From positions 5,056 to 16,884 of the forward strand of contig DNBN01000117.1 of the NCBI GenBank assembly GCA_003491845.1: a stretch of 11,829 nt of DNA. Direction: 5' to 3'. The stretch comes from Porticoccaceae bacterium (GTDB taxonomy: Bacteria; Pseudomonadota; Gammaproteobacteria; Pseudomonadales; Porticoccaceae). The translations under genes were made by a program, and so were the position numbers. Positions within the stretch are counted from its first letter, which is position 1. Every line of letters begins with the position of its first letter. Positions 1 through 6,653 of the stretch are shown one piece after another. The notes under the pieces are model-generated. The model was not told the origin of the DNA, made no database searches, and saw only the letters and a program-made list of their open reading frames with translations.

Positions 1-40
1 TATAAAGTTATAAAGTTATAAAGCTATAAAGTTATAAAGT
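1..40. repeat. Tandem array of five 8-bp units at the window edge
   Basis: Five head-to-tail copies of TATAAAGT fill the first 40 bases; the third copy ends in C instead of T, and a partial TAT follows. The array may continue to the left of the window. The period is 8, not a multiple of 3, so it is unlikely to be translated as a regular peptide repeat. It lies just downstream of a short minus-strand open frame that stops at 42-40. It may be a slippage-prone microsatellite; no function is visible. Confidence 0.9.
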
Positions 41-207
41 TATCCAAATAAGATACGTACCTGAGTGTTTTTCTTGACAAGTTTTATTCTAGTATCGCCG
101 TCAACCCCCAATTCCGTCTTCACCATGACCATACCTGTCCCAGAGTTCAGGTATGCTTTTAACCTTTTCTCAGTATAGTGTGGCTCGTGTGAGATTACTT
201 TCTTGAG
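40..207 (-). pseudogene. Possible C-terminal remnant of an unknown protein, minus strand
   Basis: A 55-codon minus-strand frame runs without a stop from 207 to the TAA at 42-40. Its composition looks like real protein: many Lys, Asp, Glu and alternating hydrophobic residues, ending KKNTQVRILFG. No usual start codon exists before the internal ATGs at 132 and 126, which would leave only 30 or 28 residues. I do not recognise a family. It could be the broken 3' end of a decayed gene, a tiny ORF, or chance. A different short open frame lies on the opposite strand just beside it, so the case is weak. Confidence 0.2.
130..155. repeat. 8-bp inverted repeat with 10-base spacer
   Basis: CATACCTG at 130-137 is mirrored exactly by CAGGTATG at 148-155, with a 10-base spacer. 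On the plus strand it is followed by CTTTTAACCTTTTC, a broken T-run, so it could act as a weak terminator; it could equally be a protein-binding dyad. No neighbouring gene makes the role clear. Confidence 0.35.
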
Positions 208-227
208 TTAAGTCTCTGCAAGTTGCC

Positions 228-296
228 ATGGATCGTTTCACAGACAAGGATGCGGCGGGCAATGTCACCGTAAGTGTCTATATGGACAAGAAATGA
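228..296 (+). pseudogene. Possible C-terminal remnant of an unknown protein, plus strand
   Basis: From ATG 228 to TGA 294-296 the plus strand reads 22 residues ending GNVTVSVYMDKK; the frame is open back to a stop at 204-206. Codon choice is GC-richer than the surroundings and looks like coding DNA. A stable hairpin (302-332) begins six bases after the stop, as would be expected at a gene's end. There is no clear ribosome-binding site and the frame is too short to be a normal gene, so I read it as a possible remnant whose 5' part is gone. The family is not recognised. Confidence 0.2.
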
Positions 297-301
297 CGCA
301 G

Positions 302-332
302 GGAGGCGTCGCTTTGTAAAGCGATGGCCTCC
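302..332. terminator. Stable hairpin, possible terminator without a T tract
   Basis: GGAGGC (302-307) pairs with GCCTCC (327-332), and TCGCTTT (309-315) pairs with AAAGCGA (318-324). Only a small G versus TG internal bulge interrupts the stem, and the loop is tight. No T run follows on either strand, so this is not a textbook intrinsic terminator. It starts just after the stop of the plus-strand remnant and lies 80 bases beyond the end of the minus-strand OmpW gene, so it might protect or end transcripts from either side. Confidence 0.35.
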
Positions 333-411
333 ACTGCTGTCATTGCTAATAGATCTAATCAAATGACTATTATACTGATATCAACTGACACGGTATTACC
401 CTTTAGAGTCC

Positions 412-1089
412 TTAAAATATCCAACCATACCCAACACTGATGGCAAGAGGGTCTAAGTCCACGGAAGCATCCACCAATTGCTCTAATCCTGCGTCAATGG
501 AAACCTCTGTTGAAAGAGTATATTTTTTAATGTCTACATTGAGATAATGACGTTCACTAAAAACATAATCAAAGCCTGCATTTAACGCAAAACCGAAGCC
601 ATCCTCATAACTAATATCTAATGCATCACCAGGATCATGATCAAAGAAAAAGGTGTAGTTTATGCCGGCACCAACATAGGGTGAGAAACCAAGCCCACGG
701 TTAAAATGATACTGCAGTGAAAGGGTTGGTGGCAAAACTTTGGTTGAACCAAGGTTCACGTCGCCATACTCGGTTTCTACCGCGGACACCTCATGTTTCG
801 TGTACCCAAGTATTGTCTCAAGGGCAATGTTATCGGTTAAAAAATAACGTATATCTAATTCTGGAACTGTATCTGAACTGACTTTTGCCTCACCCCCAAC
901 AGAGGTTACTGACCTCTCACTTGGACCCAAAGTTAATACTTTTAGACCAACAAGCCAAGCACCTTGTTTTTTTATTACATTATCATCGGCACTGACCTGA
1001 ATTGCCGATAATAGCCCTGTTACTGCACAGACTAACGACACCGATATATGCCTTGATATTGATTTCCTTCTCGAAAAATAATTATCCAT
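412..1089 (-). CDS. OmpW-family outer-membrane porin, possibly an AlkL-type importer of hydrophobic substrates
   Basis: The 225-residue product has a basic N-terminus, a hydrophobic segment at about 15-30 and a likely signal-peptidase I site after VSA (residue 34). The mature part has alternating amphipathic strands and ends in a terminal Phe (GYGWIF), as expected of a protein inserted by the Bam machinery. The segments LPPTLSLQYHF and PYVGAGINYT are typical of OmpW, an eight-stranded barrel with a lateral hydrophobic path. The start at 1089 is supported by AAAGGA a few bases upstream. The family includes AlkL, which imports alkanes beside AlkB. Here the gene lies downstream of a membrane hydroxylase and its ferredoxin on the same strand, which favours an importer role. 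The family call is firm; the substrate is inference. Confidence 0.86.
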   Translation of the reverse strand: MDNYFSRRKSISRHISVSLVCAVTGLLSAIQVSADDNVIKKQGAWLVGLKVLTLGPSERSVTSVGGEAKVSSDTVPELDIRYFLTDNIALETILGYTKHEVSAVETEYGDVNLGSTKVLPPTLSLQYHFNRGLGFSPYVGAGINYTFFFDHDPGDALDISYEDGFGFALNAGFDYVFSERHYLNVDIKKYTLSTEVSIDAGLEQLVDASVDLDPLAISVGYGWIF

Positions 1090-1175
1090 GATTTCCTTTG
1101 ATGTGCTTTTAAGTCAATCTAGGGCGCACATTTGAATGTTAGTTACCCAGCCCAAAAGAGAGCCAATCTATATAT

Positions 1176-1391
1176 TTATAAGACCTCTGAGCTAAACCAT
1201 TTGTAAGGTTTATCTCCAGCAACCCTAAAATAAAGCACCATGTTGACCATGTGAGTTAATAGTAAAGTAATGCCGATACCAATGGCCCATACAAGATCCT
1301 GATAGTACTTATGTGCACCCACAGCATAGAGCGCCGAGGCTATAAGTAATGTCCAAATTGACATAATTAAAAGTGCTTTTAATGTATTCAT
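1176..1391 (-). CDS. Small two-helix inner-membrane protein of unknown function
   Basis: The product has 71 residues with two predicted membrane helices, at about residues 4-24 and 32-55, joined by a short polar turn (GAHKYYQD). A basic tail follows (GDKPYKWFSSEVL). Its ATG at 1391 shares its A with the TAA stop of the ferredoxin gene (TAATG overlap), a classic arrangement for translational coupling, so the two proteins are probably made in step. A GGA-containing site lies within the end of the ferredoxin gene. The W in helix 1 and H47 in helix 2 faintly recall the DUF1145/YhhL kind of small membrane protein, but I cannot confirm that. By position it could be an accessory or anchoring subunit of the hydroxylase system. 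Confidence 0.75.
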   Translation of the reverse strand: MNTLKALLIMSIWTLLIASALYAVGAHKYYQDLVWAIGIGITLLLTHMVNMVLYFRVAGDKPYKWFSSEVL

Positions 1392-1717
1392 TATTTACCA
1401 TCCATTTCGTTTTCATTTAAGTTAACACTAACTGTGATGTCAGATTTCGGCACTGACTGACAAGCAAGTATGTAACCCTGCTTTATTTCAGAAATATCCA
1501 AAACATAACCAAAATCCAGTTGCGGTTTAATTTTCCCATCAACAAGCCGGCATTTACATTTACCGCAACTACCGACTTTACATTTGAAGGGCCAGGGCAC
1601 CCCAGCTCCTAAAGCTGAACTTAGCAGGGAGTCTCCACGCTCAACATTGAAGCTAATGTCACTTTCTGCAAGATTAACTGCAAAATTTGCAGGTGAGCGC
1701 CTAAAAAAATTCAGCAT
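1391..1717 (-). CDS. Plant-type [2Fe-2S] ferredoxin
   Basis: This soluble electron carrier has 108 residues and consists of one ferredoxin domain. Four cysteines fit the plant-type cluster: C46-x4-C51-x2-C54 within KCKVGSCGKC, and C86 in ILACQS. The core has the usual beta-grasp length. AAAGGAGT lies about eight bases before the ATG at 1717 and fixes the start. The gene begins 60 bases after the hydroxylase stop and overlaps the next gene by one base. AlkB-type alkane hydroxylases normally use rubredoxin, whereas XylM takes electrons from the ferredoxin domain of XylA. A free ferredoxin of this class next to a XylM-like hydroxylase is therefore the expected donor. No reductase domain is attached, so another protein must reduce it. 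Confidence 0.92.
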   Translation of the reverse strand: MLNFFRRSPANFAVNLAESDISFNVERGDSLLSSALGAGVPWPFKCKVGSCGKCKCRLVDGKIKPQLDFGYVLDISEIKQGYILACQSVPKSDITVSVNLNENEMDGK

Positions 1718-1777
1718 CGTCTATGACTCCTTTATATCGACAACAGCGGTTGGCTATAACAATCATTTACGAATCTA

Positions 1778-2899
1778 TTAATATGCAAATTTCTGAGCGA
1801 TCAATTTTTCTTCAGCTGATGCATATTTCTCGTCCCAATTTTCTAAATGTTTTTGCACATAGACCCTAAATAACGGTGGAATCAGTGTGATGACAAATAG
1901 TGAGAAATAGCCAATGCCATAGTTTGGACCTTCCACATCATCTAACTCCCAAAAATAAGTTTCACCCCTCACATGATGATCACATTGTCGACCAATTTCG
2001 ATGAAAAACCAGCTGGTGAAAACCGAATCATTGTCCCAAGAATGGCGATGTTCGACAGGTCCGTCTTTACGAATGAGACCATAATGGCCCATAAAATTAA
2101 GCGCCTCTAAAAGAAAGTTGGCGATAACCCAAACCGAAAATAATGCAGCCACACCTACACCACCTCCAGCCCAAACAAAGAGTACAATAGAGGGTAAGCT
2201 GTACAGGTAACCAAGGATCCACCGATTATCAATATTTAAGGCAGAAGATCCGCGCTTACGGAGACGCTGCTGCTCCAAAATATAGGAAAATCGAGATTGC
2301 CCCATGTGTGAAAGCCATGCATGAGTATAGATATTACGTCCTCTAGGCGCTGTAGCAGGATCGTCTTCGTGACCAAGATCTAAGTGGTGGTTATAAACAT
2401 GAGCATAGGTAAAATGAGCAGCACCACTGAGCGCCATAATAAGTCTCGAAACTAAGAAGCCCTCTTTCTTATTGTGCGACAACTCATGACCATAGATAAT
2501 ACCAAGACCTGCCCAGAGACCACTTGAAACTGTCGCACCGATGAGATTAAAGCCACTTATTCCTGCTTGGTAACTGAGCCCCAAAAAGCTATTAATCACT
2601 ATAGGTGCATCCGCATTGTATTGAAAAATACGATAGGCTAAGACAACCTGTAGAGCGATAAAGACCGGCAACATCAAAAACATCACCGAATATTGTAACT
2701 TTTTAATTCCATAGGATTCACCGCTATCGTCAAAATCAGCCGCCAAGTGAATATTTTTGGTAAGGGTATCAATAAGGGTATTAAGTGCAAATAATCCAAC
2801 TCCAACCCAAGCAAAAGAGCCACCAAAAAGAATACCTACAATAGCAATGAGGGACATAAATGGCACGATCAGGTATCGTGCATTGACATAAAATTTCAT
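1778..2899 (-). CDS. XylM/AlkB-like integral-membrane di-iron hydroxylase
   Basis: A 373-residue membrane protein of the fatty acid desaturase/AlkB superfamily, which uses O2 and two electrons to hydroxylate hydrophobic substrates. Histidine motifs for the di-iron site are in order: HELSH (138-142), HVYNHH with H177 nearby (167-177), GHYGL (271-275) and CDHHV (306-310). Hydrophobic stretches lie at about 8-45, 70-90, 110-136, 228-265 and 328-346. From memory, the pattern HVxxHHxxL, the LRxxG-x-N segment near 213-222 and the tail NWDEKYAS match XylM (xylene monooxygenase) better than canonical AlkB, which has EHxxGHH and RHSDHH. AGGAGA about six bases before ATG 2899 supports the start. It heads the run hydroxylase-ferredoxin-membrane protein-OmpW. 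The substrate is unknown; alkyl-aromatics, terpenes, alkanes or lipids are all possible. Confidence 0.88.
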   Translation of the reverse strand: MKFYVNARYLIVPFMSLIAIVGILFGGSFAWVGVGLFALNTLIDTLTKNIHLAADFDDSGESYGIKKLQYSVMFLMLPVFIALQVVLAYRIFQYNADAPIVINSFLGLSYQAGISGFNLIGATVSSGLWAGLGIIYGHELSHNKKEGFLVSRLIMALSGAAHFTYAHVYNHHLDLGHEDDPATAPRGRNIYTHAWLSHMGQSRFSYILEQQRLRKRGSSALNIDNRWILGYLYSLPSIVLFVWAGGGVGVAALFSVWVIANFLLEALNFMGHYGLIRKDGPVEHRHSWDNDSVFTSWFFIEIGRQCDHHVRGETYFWELDDVEGPNYGIGYFSLFVITLIPPLFRVYVQKHLENWDEKYASAEEKLIAQKFAY

Positions 2900-3001
2900 A
2901 CTTTCTCCTAAGATTTAGAAATAATGAATCCTAGGAATTTAACTTCCGTTTTAGCACTTTATTTTGAATCGCGGCAATAGGACCAAATTACGATGGGCGA
3001 G

Positions 3002-3007
3002 ATTATA
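3002..3007 (-). promoter_or_regulatory. Candidate -10 box for the hydroxylase operon
   Basis: A perfect TATAAT reads on the minus strand about 95 bases before the hydroxylase ATG, inside a very AT-rich 177-base gap between the glutamine synthetase-like gene and the hydroxylase gene. No good TTGACA-like -35 box is found 16-18 bases upstream, so the promoter may need an activator, or the match may be chance in AT-rich DNA. Confidence 0.3.
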
Positions 3008-3076
3008 TAGAATAAAAGCGAATATAAAATATAAAATATATATCTAAAATGAATATGCTAAAAACTTTTCCTACTT

Positions 3077-4423
3077 TTACAAATAAGCGTCGTATTCTAA
3101 AAGTGTTACTCGGCTGTCAAATTCATGCTTCTCTTGTCGCTTACAGCGGGCATAGTTAGCCTGCAATTCTGATCCCAGCATCATCTTAACAAAGGCGGAA
3201 TTTTCGAAAGAATCCAAAGCATCATTCCAAAAGTTTGGCAGAGATGGCGCTAGATCAGCGGCGTCACCAATAATGGCATTGGGCGCCTTCAAAGAGCGTT
3301 CAATGCCCCACAAAGCTCCAGCCAAGATAGTAGCCACAGTCAAATATGGATTTGCATCAGCGCCAGCAACACGATGTTCAATTCTCATAGCGCGATAATC
3401 ACCTCCAGGAATACGAACTGCAGTGGTTCGATTTTCATAACCCCAATTTGGCGACAAGGGGGCATAGCATCCAGGTACCATGCGTCGGTAAGAATTAATA
3501 TTTGGCGCAAAAATAGCCATGCTGTCGGCCATTGTGGCTAAACAACCAGCTACGGCATTATTAAGCAATTCACTTCCTTCAGAGGTGCCATTATCAAATA
3601 CGTTTTTACCGTCTTTATCCAACAAGCTGAAGTGGATATGCATACCGTTACCGACCTGATCAGCAAAGGGTTTAGCCATAAAAGTAGCCAACTTATCATG
3701 CTGATGGGCAACACTTCGAATCGCTCGTTTAAGCATACTACCCTGATCACAGGCGCGTAATGCACAGTTTTGATGATAAAGGTTAATCTCAAATTGCGAT
3801 GGTCCAAACTCTGCAATTAGCGTGTCTACGGGTAAATTTTGTGTCTTCGCGGCATCAATAATAGCGTCCATTAAGCCGGCACTGCCACGCATAGTATCAA
3901 TTCCATAGGTCTGTCCTCCAATAGATGGACTTCCATCTATCGCGGTTTGCGTATGCCGAGGAATGCCAAACTTATCAGGATCAATCTGCAGTAAGTGGAA
4001 CTCCATCTCACTAGCCACAACAGGAGTTAGCCCTAAAACCTTGAACCGACTCAGTATGTTTTGCAGAACAGCTCGACCGTCTCCCAAATATGGTTCGCCA
4101 CTGCTTTCATCGGTCATCGAAACGATAACTTGGGCTGTGGGCTTATGGCCCCAAGGTACTCTGACCAATGTACTGGCATCAGGCACACAAATACCATCAG
4201 TATCACCTGTTGCTGAAATTAACTCCTCTTGATCTCGCCCCCAACAGTCCAGAGCGCAACTGCTTAAGGGCATTTTAAATCCACCCTCAAATAATTTATG
4301 TATTTTATCTCTGGGTAACCATTTGCCTCTCTGGGTACCATTTAGATCATGCAAAAGAACCTCAAACATCTCAATATCCGGATTATTCGATAAAAATTGG
4401 TCAAGCTGCAAAATTGGGGACAT
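3077..4423 (-). CDS. puuA: Gamma-glutamylputrescine synthetase (PuuA/PauA-type, glutamine synthetase family)
   Basis: This cytoplasmic enzyme ligates glutamate to a diamine using ATP, the first step of the gamma-glutamylated polyamine route. The 448-residue length is normal for the family. The N-terminal beta-grasp domain contains LHDLNGTQRGKW (24-35). The catalytic domain shows metal-binding glutamates in SEMEF (138-142) and QFEIN (210-214), the ATP-site HIH (262-264), the glutamate-site NRTTAVRIPGG (331-341), and the RIEHRVAGADANPY segment (347-360) typical of this branch rather than of GlnA. The GlnA adenylylation loop is not evident. The start at 4423 has only a weak AGAG before it. It is divergent from the amidohydrolase across a 148-base regulatory gap. 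Putrescine versus cadaverine, spermidine or an aromatic amine cannot be settled from sequence. Confidence 0.92.
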   Translation of the reverse strand: MSPILQLDQFLSNNPDIEMFEVLLHDLNGTQRGKWLPRDKIHKLFEGGFKMPLSSCALDCWGRDQEELISATGDTDGICVPDASTLVRVPWGHKPTAQVIVSMTDESSGEPYLGDGRAVLQNILSRFKVLGLTPVVASEMEFHLLQIDPDKFGIPRHTQTAIDGSPSIGGQTYGIDTMRGSAGLMDAIIDAAKTQNLPVDTLIAEFGPSQFEINLYHQNCALRACDQGSMLKRAIRSVAHQHDKLATFMAKPFADQVGNGMHIHFSLLDKDGKNVFDNGTSEGSELLNNAVAGCLATMADSMAIFAPNINSYRRMVPGCYAPLSPNWGYENRTTAVRIPGGDYRAMRIEHRVAGADANPYLTVATILAGALWGIERSLKAPNAIIGDAADLAPSLPNFWNDALDSFENSAFVKMMLGSELQANYARCKRQEKHEFDSRVTLLEYDAYL

Positions 4424-4453
4424 AAATAAAGATCTCTAAATTAAGTGTCAACG

Positions 4454-4473
4454 TCAGATTCTATAGTATCTGA
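4454..4473. promoter_or_regulatory. Dyad over the probable puuA promoter, possible operator
   Basis: TCAGAT at 4454-4459 is mirrored exactly by ATCTGA at 4468-4473 with an 8-base spacer. A second outer pair, CAACGT (4449-4454) and ACGTTG (4481-4486), surrounds it. On the minus strand the inner spacer and right arm contain TACTAT (4468-4463), a reasonable -10 box for puuA about 40 bases before its start codon. A dyad placed over a -10 box would suit a repressor site, but this is inference from symmetry alone. Confidence 0.35.
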
Positions 4474-4503
4474 TAACGCTACGTTGTTCTGCAAGCCAAT
4501 AAC

Positions 4504-4518
4504 TACCCTTTGAGGGTA
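4504..4518. promoter_or_regulatory. Palindrome TACCC-N5-GGGTA in the puuA/amidohydrolase gap
   Basis: TACCC (4504-4508) and GGGTA (4514-4518) flank TTTGA; the inner T-A pair also matches, so TACCCT-TTG-AGGGTA is fully symmetric. An outer 8-bp dyad, AAGCCAAT (4493-4500) and ATTGGCTT (4527-4534), encloses it. The same YACCC-N5-GGGTR pattern recurs at 7525-7539 between the other divergent polyamine pair. It is centred about 42 bases before the predicted plus-strand transcription start, where a class II activator would bind. Confidence 0.5.
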
Positions 4519-4540
4519 TGCAAACCATTGGCTTACGACG

Positions 4541-4546
4541 TAATAT
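4541..4546 (+). promoter_or_regulatory. Candidate -10 box for the amidohydrolase gene
   Basis: TAATAT at 4541-4546 would start transcription near 4553, leaving a leader of about 19 bases with a good AGGAGAG ribosome-binding site. The bases at the -35 position (about 4518-4523) do not match TTGACA, while the TACCC-N5-GGGTA palindrome sits immediately upstream. This is the layout of an activator-dependent promoter. Confidence 0.35.
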
Positions 4547-4571
4547 TAACATTCGGCCATAGGAGAGACTT

Positions 4572-6587
4572 GTGCGTTTTAAAAAACCATTCTTTTTAAC
4601 CATTGCGTTGATAGCTCTCGCTCAAGGGTGCGCCGATAACGAACTAACGTCAGTAGAAACACTGTTTGTGAACGGCGCAATTTACACAGCTAATCAGCAA
4701 CAACAATTAGTTAGCTCATTAGGATTAAATAAGGATAAATTAACTTATCTAGGTGATGCTGAGGGTGCTAGGAACATTATCGATGAACATACTGAGATCA
4801 TTGACCTTGAAGGCAAAATGATAATTCCTGGCTTACATGATGTGCACATTCATCTTCCAGGTATTGTGGAATCTAACAATTGTGATCTTGCTGGAAAACC
4901 TTATTCACTGGCCGACCTAGTTCCAAGACTCAAACAGTGTATCGCTCGACTCAATCTGCCTAAAGGTTCTTGGCTGGCCGTTGAACAATGGGGCTATGCT
5001 CAAGGCAATGAGCCTTCAGCGAACTTTCCGACTCTGCGTTCAGCACTTGATGCTGCATCACTAGAACATCCGATCATACTCTTGGGCGATGATGGCCATC
5101 ACGGTGCTGTTAACAGTTTCGCCATGAACCTAGCCACGGATAAGAATGGCGTTAAGGTAGGCCTTAACACCGAGACATTAGCCAATGAATTCTCAGATAT
5201 GAAGAGCTTGATCGGTGTTGATCGTCATGGCGAGCCCAGTGGCGTACTGAACGAAGATGCTCGAAAAATTGTCAATCTACCCAACTTATGGGGCTATCCA
5301 GAGGTAGACTTTGAAGTCTATCAAAAGATAGCGGTGCGTTTGGCCGCCTCAGGTATTACCTCAGCGATGGATGCCGCTCTGAGAATTCATGAAATCGATA
5401 ATTTTGCAAAATGGGCTAAAAAACAGCCATTGACTTATCGACTCACCGCTGCATTTTATCCTGAATTTGAAGATTATCGACCGACACTAGATGCACCCAT
5501 AGAAATATCAGCGCTTCTAGCTGACCTGAAGAGTACTCAAGAGCGACATAAGGAAATAAATAATTTTAAAATTGACACTGCAAAGGTTTTTGTCGATGGC
5601 GTTATAGAAGGCGACCCCTATGCCTATCCGCCAATGTTGCCAAATGCTGCTGTGCTTGATCACTATCGGCAACCTATATTCACCATAACGGACGATAATA
5701 CTCTTGAGGTGATGGACTATGTGGACACTAACTCAAGAGCTTGCGTGACAGTTCAAGAAAAAGGAATAGCCAATCTAACCAGCATTTTTACTCAGAATTT
5801 CTATGCGGAAAATGGCTTTTTAGCTTCACAATGTATTCAGAGTAAAGGGGTTTTAGAAAAAGAATACAGTTTTATCAAAGGTTATACCAAGGCACTTTTT
5901 GAGGCAGGGGTTAATGTGCACAGTCACGCTATTGGTGATCGGGCAGTGCGTCTTGCACTGGACACCTTTGATGCGGCAAAACGTGCAAGTCCAAACTCAG
6001 AGGCAAATGTGTCTATAGCCCATGCACAATTGATTCATCCTGATGACATTAGCCGCATTGCTCAGTTAGAGGTTTTTATGGCTTTCACCTATTCTTGGAT
6101 CGAACCTTTTGATGAATATCAGATGATGGTTTCACCTTTTATTGACAAAGTATTCAACGAAAATGATCTCTTTAACCCCGACGGTTACGTTTATCAAAAC
6201 ACCTACCCCACCGCATCAGTTAAAAAGGCTGGCGGGATATTAGTTTCAGGCAGTGATGCGCCGGTTGAAACTCGTGACCCAAGGCCTTTGTTAAATATTG
6301 AAAAAGCGGTCACACGAAAGAATGATGTTACCGGCAGAGTATACAACCCAGACGAGCGCCTCTCTGTTGCTGATGTCCTAGATGCCTACACCATAAACGG
6401 AGCCAAAATGCTAAATCAAGCAGAGATCACCGGGTCACTTGAATTGGGAAAAAAAGCCGACTTTGTTATTCTAAATCAAAACTTGTTAACGTTAGAGGCA
6501 GAGGGGAGAAGCGATGAAATATCAGACACTCAGATCCTATCAACCTGGTTTGATGGCAAAAAAATCTACTCTAAGCCTCAGCCCTAA
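4572..6587 (+). CDS. Probable lipoprotein amidohydrolase, family 3 (YtcJ-like)
   Basis: A 671-residue metal-dependent hydrolase starting at GTG 4572, five bases after AGGAGAG. The N-terminus has a basic start, a hydrophobic core (7-17) and ALAQGC at 15-20, a plausible lipobox with C20 as the lipidated residue. The enzyme would then be exported and membrane-anchored, although Ala at -3 is not the commonest residue. Metal-site motifs follow the amidohydrolase order: HDVHIH (89-94), a candidate bridging Lys in AKVFVDG (337-343), HSHAIGDRA (450-458), AHAQLIHP (483-490) and GSDAPVETRDP (560-570). A C-terminal beta segment ends GSLELGKKADFVIL. The family cleaves C-N bonds of amides and cyclic compounds. 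Its place opposite puuA suggests an external N-acylated amine or lactam, which is inference. Confidence 0.88.
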   Translation: MRFKKPFFLTIALIALAQGCADNELTSVETLFVNGAIYTANQQQQLVSSLGLNKDKLTYLGDAEGARNIIDEHTEIIDLEGKMIIPGLHDVHIHLPGIVESNNCDLAGKPYSLADLVPRLKQCIARLNLPKGSWLAVEQWGYAQGNEPSANFPTLRSALDAASLEHPIILLGDDGHHGAVNSFAMNLATDKNGVKVGLNTETLANEFSDMKSLIGVDRHGEPSGVLNEDARKIVNLPNLWGYPEVDFEVYQKIAVRLAASGITSAMDAALRIHEIDNFAKWAKKQPLTYRLTAAFYPEFEDYRPTLDAPIEISALLADLKSTQERHKEINNFKIDTAKVFVDGVIEGDPYAYPPMLPNAAVLDHYRQPIFTITDDNTLEVMDYVDTNSRACVTVQEKGIANLTSIFTQNFYAENGFLASQCIQSKGVLEKEYSFIKGYTKALFEAGVNVHSHAIGDRAVRLALDTFDAAKRASPNSEANVSIAHAQLIHPDDISRIAQLEVFMAFTYSWIEPFDEYQMMVSPFIDKVFNENDLFNPDGYVYQNTYPTASVKKAGGILVSGSDAPVETRDPRPLLNIEKAVTRKNDVTGRVYNPDERLSVADVLDAYTINGAKMLNQAEITGSLELGKKADFVILNQNLLTLEAEGRSDEISDTQILSTWFDGKKIYSKPQP

Positions 6588-6653
6588 AAACGCTGATCAA
6601 TTATATAAGTAATCAGTCACAACAAGACCACAACGTTTAGCATCTGTGAATAA

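Larger units (their letters stand above)
41..411. other. Gene-poor stretch with hairpins and coding-like remnants
   Basis: This stretch lies between the tandem repeat and the end of the OmpW gene. I see no complete gene. It contains an 8-bp perfect inverted repeat (130-155), a longer hairpin (302-332), and short open frames with protein-like composition on each strand, listed separately. From about 333 to 411 I recognise nothing: no T-tract terminator for the minus-strand operon that ends at 412 is evident. The operon may end at the 302-332 hairpin or beyond the window. Confidence 0.6.

Noticed and set aside
74..102. TTGACA at 74-79 as a promoter
   Set aside because: No -10 like sequence lies 16-18 bases downstream and no gene follows.
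398..409. ACCCTTTAGAGT near the OmpW stop as a further copy of the palindrome
   Set aside because: The right arm does not match GGGTR and the position is at a gene end, not a promoter.
1584..1781. Plus-strand 65-codon frame over the ferredoxin gene
   Set aside because: It is the reverse strand of a well-supported ferredoxin gene, with no domain or ribosome-binding site of its own.
3550..4232. Two open frames (3550-3816 minus, 3963-4232 plus) inside the puuA gene
   Set aside because: Both lie wholly within a conserved enzyme gene in other frames and their products look random.
6588..6653. CTGAT...ATCAG pairing (6593-6616) as a shared terminator between the converging genes
   Set aside because: The stem has only five pairs with a long loop and no T run.
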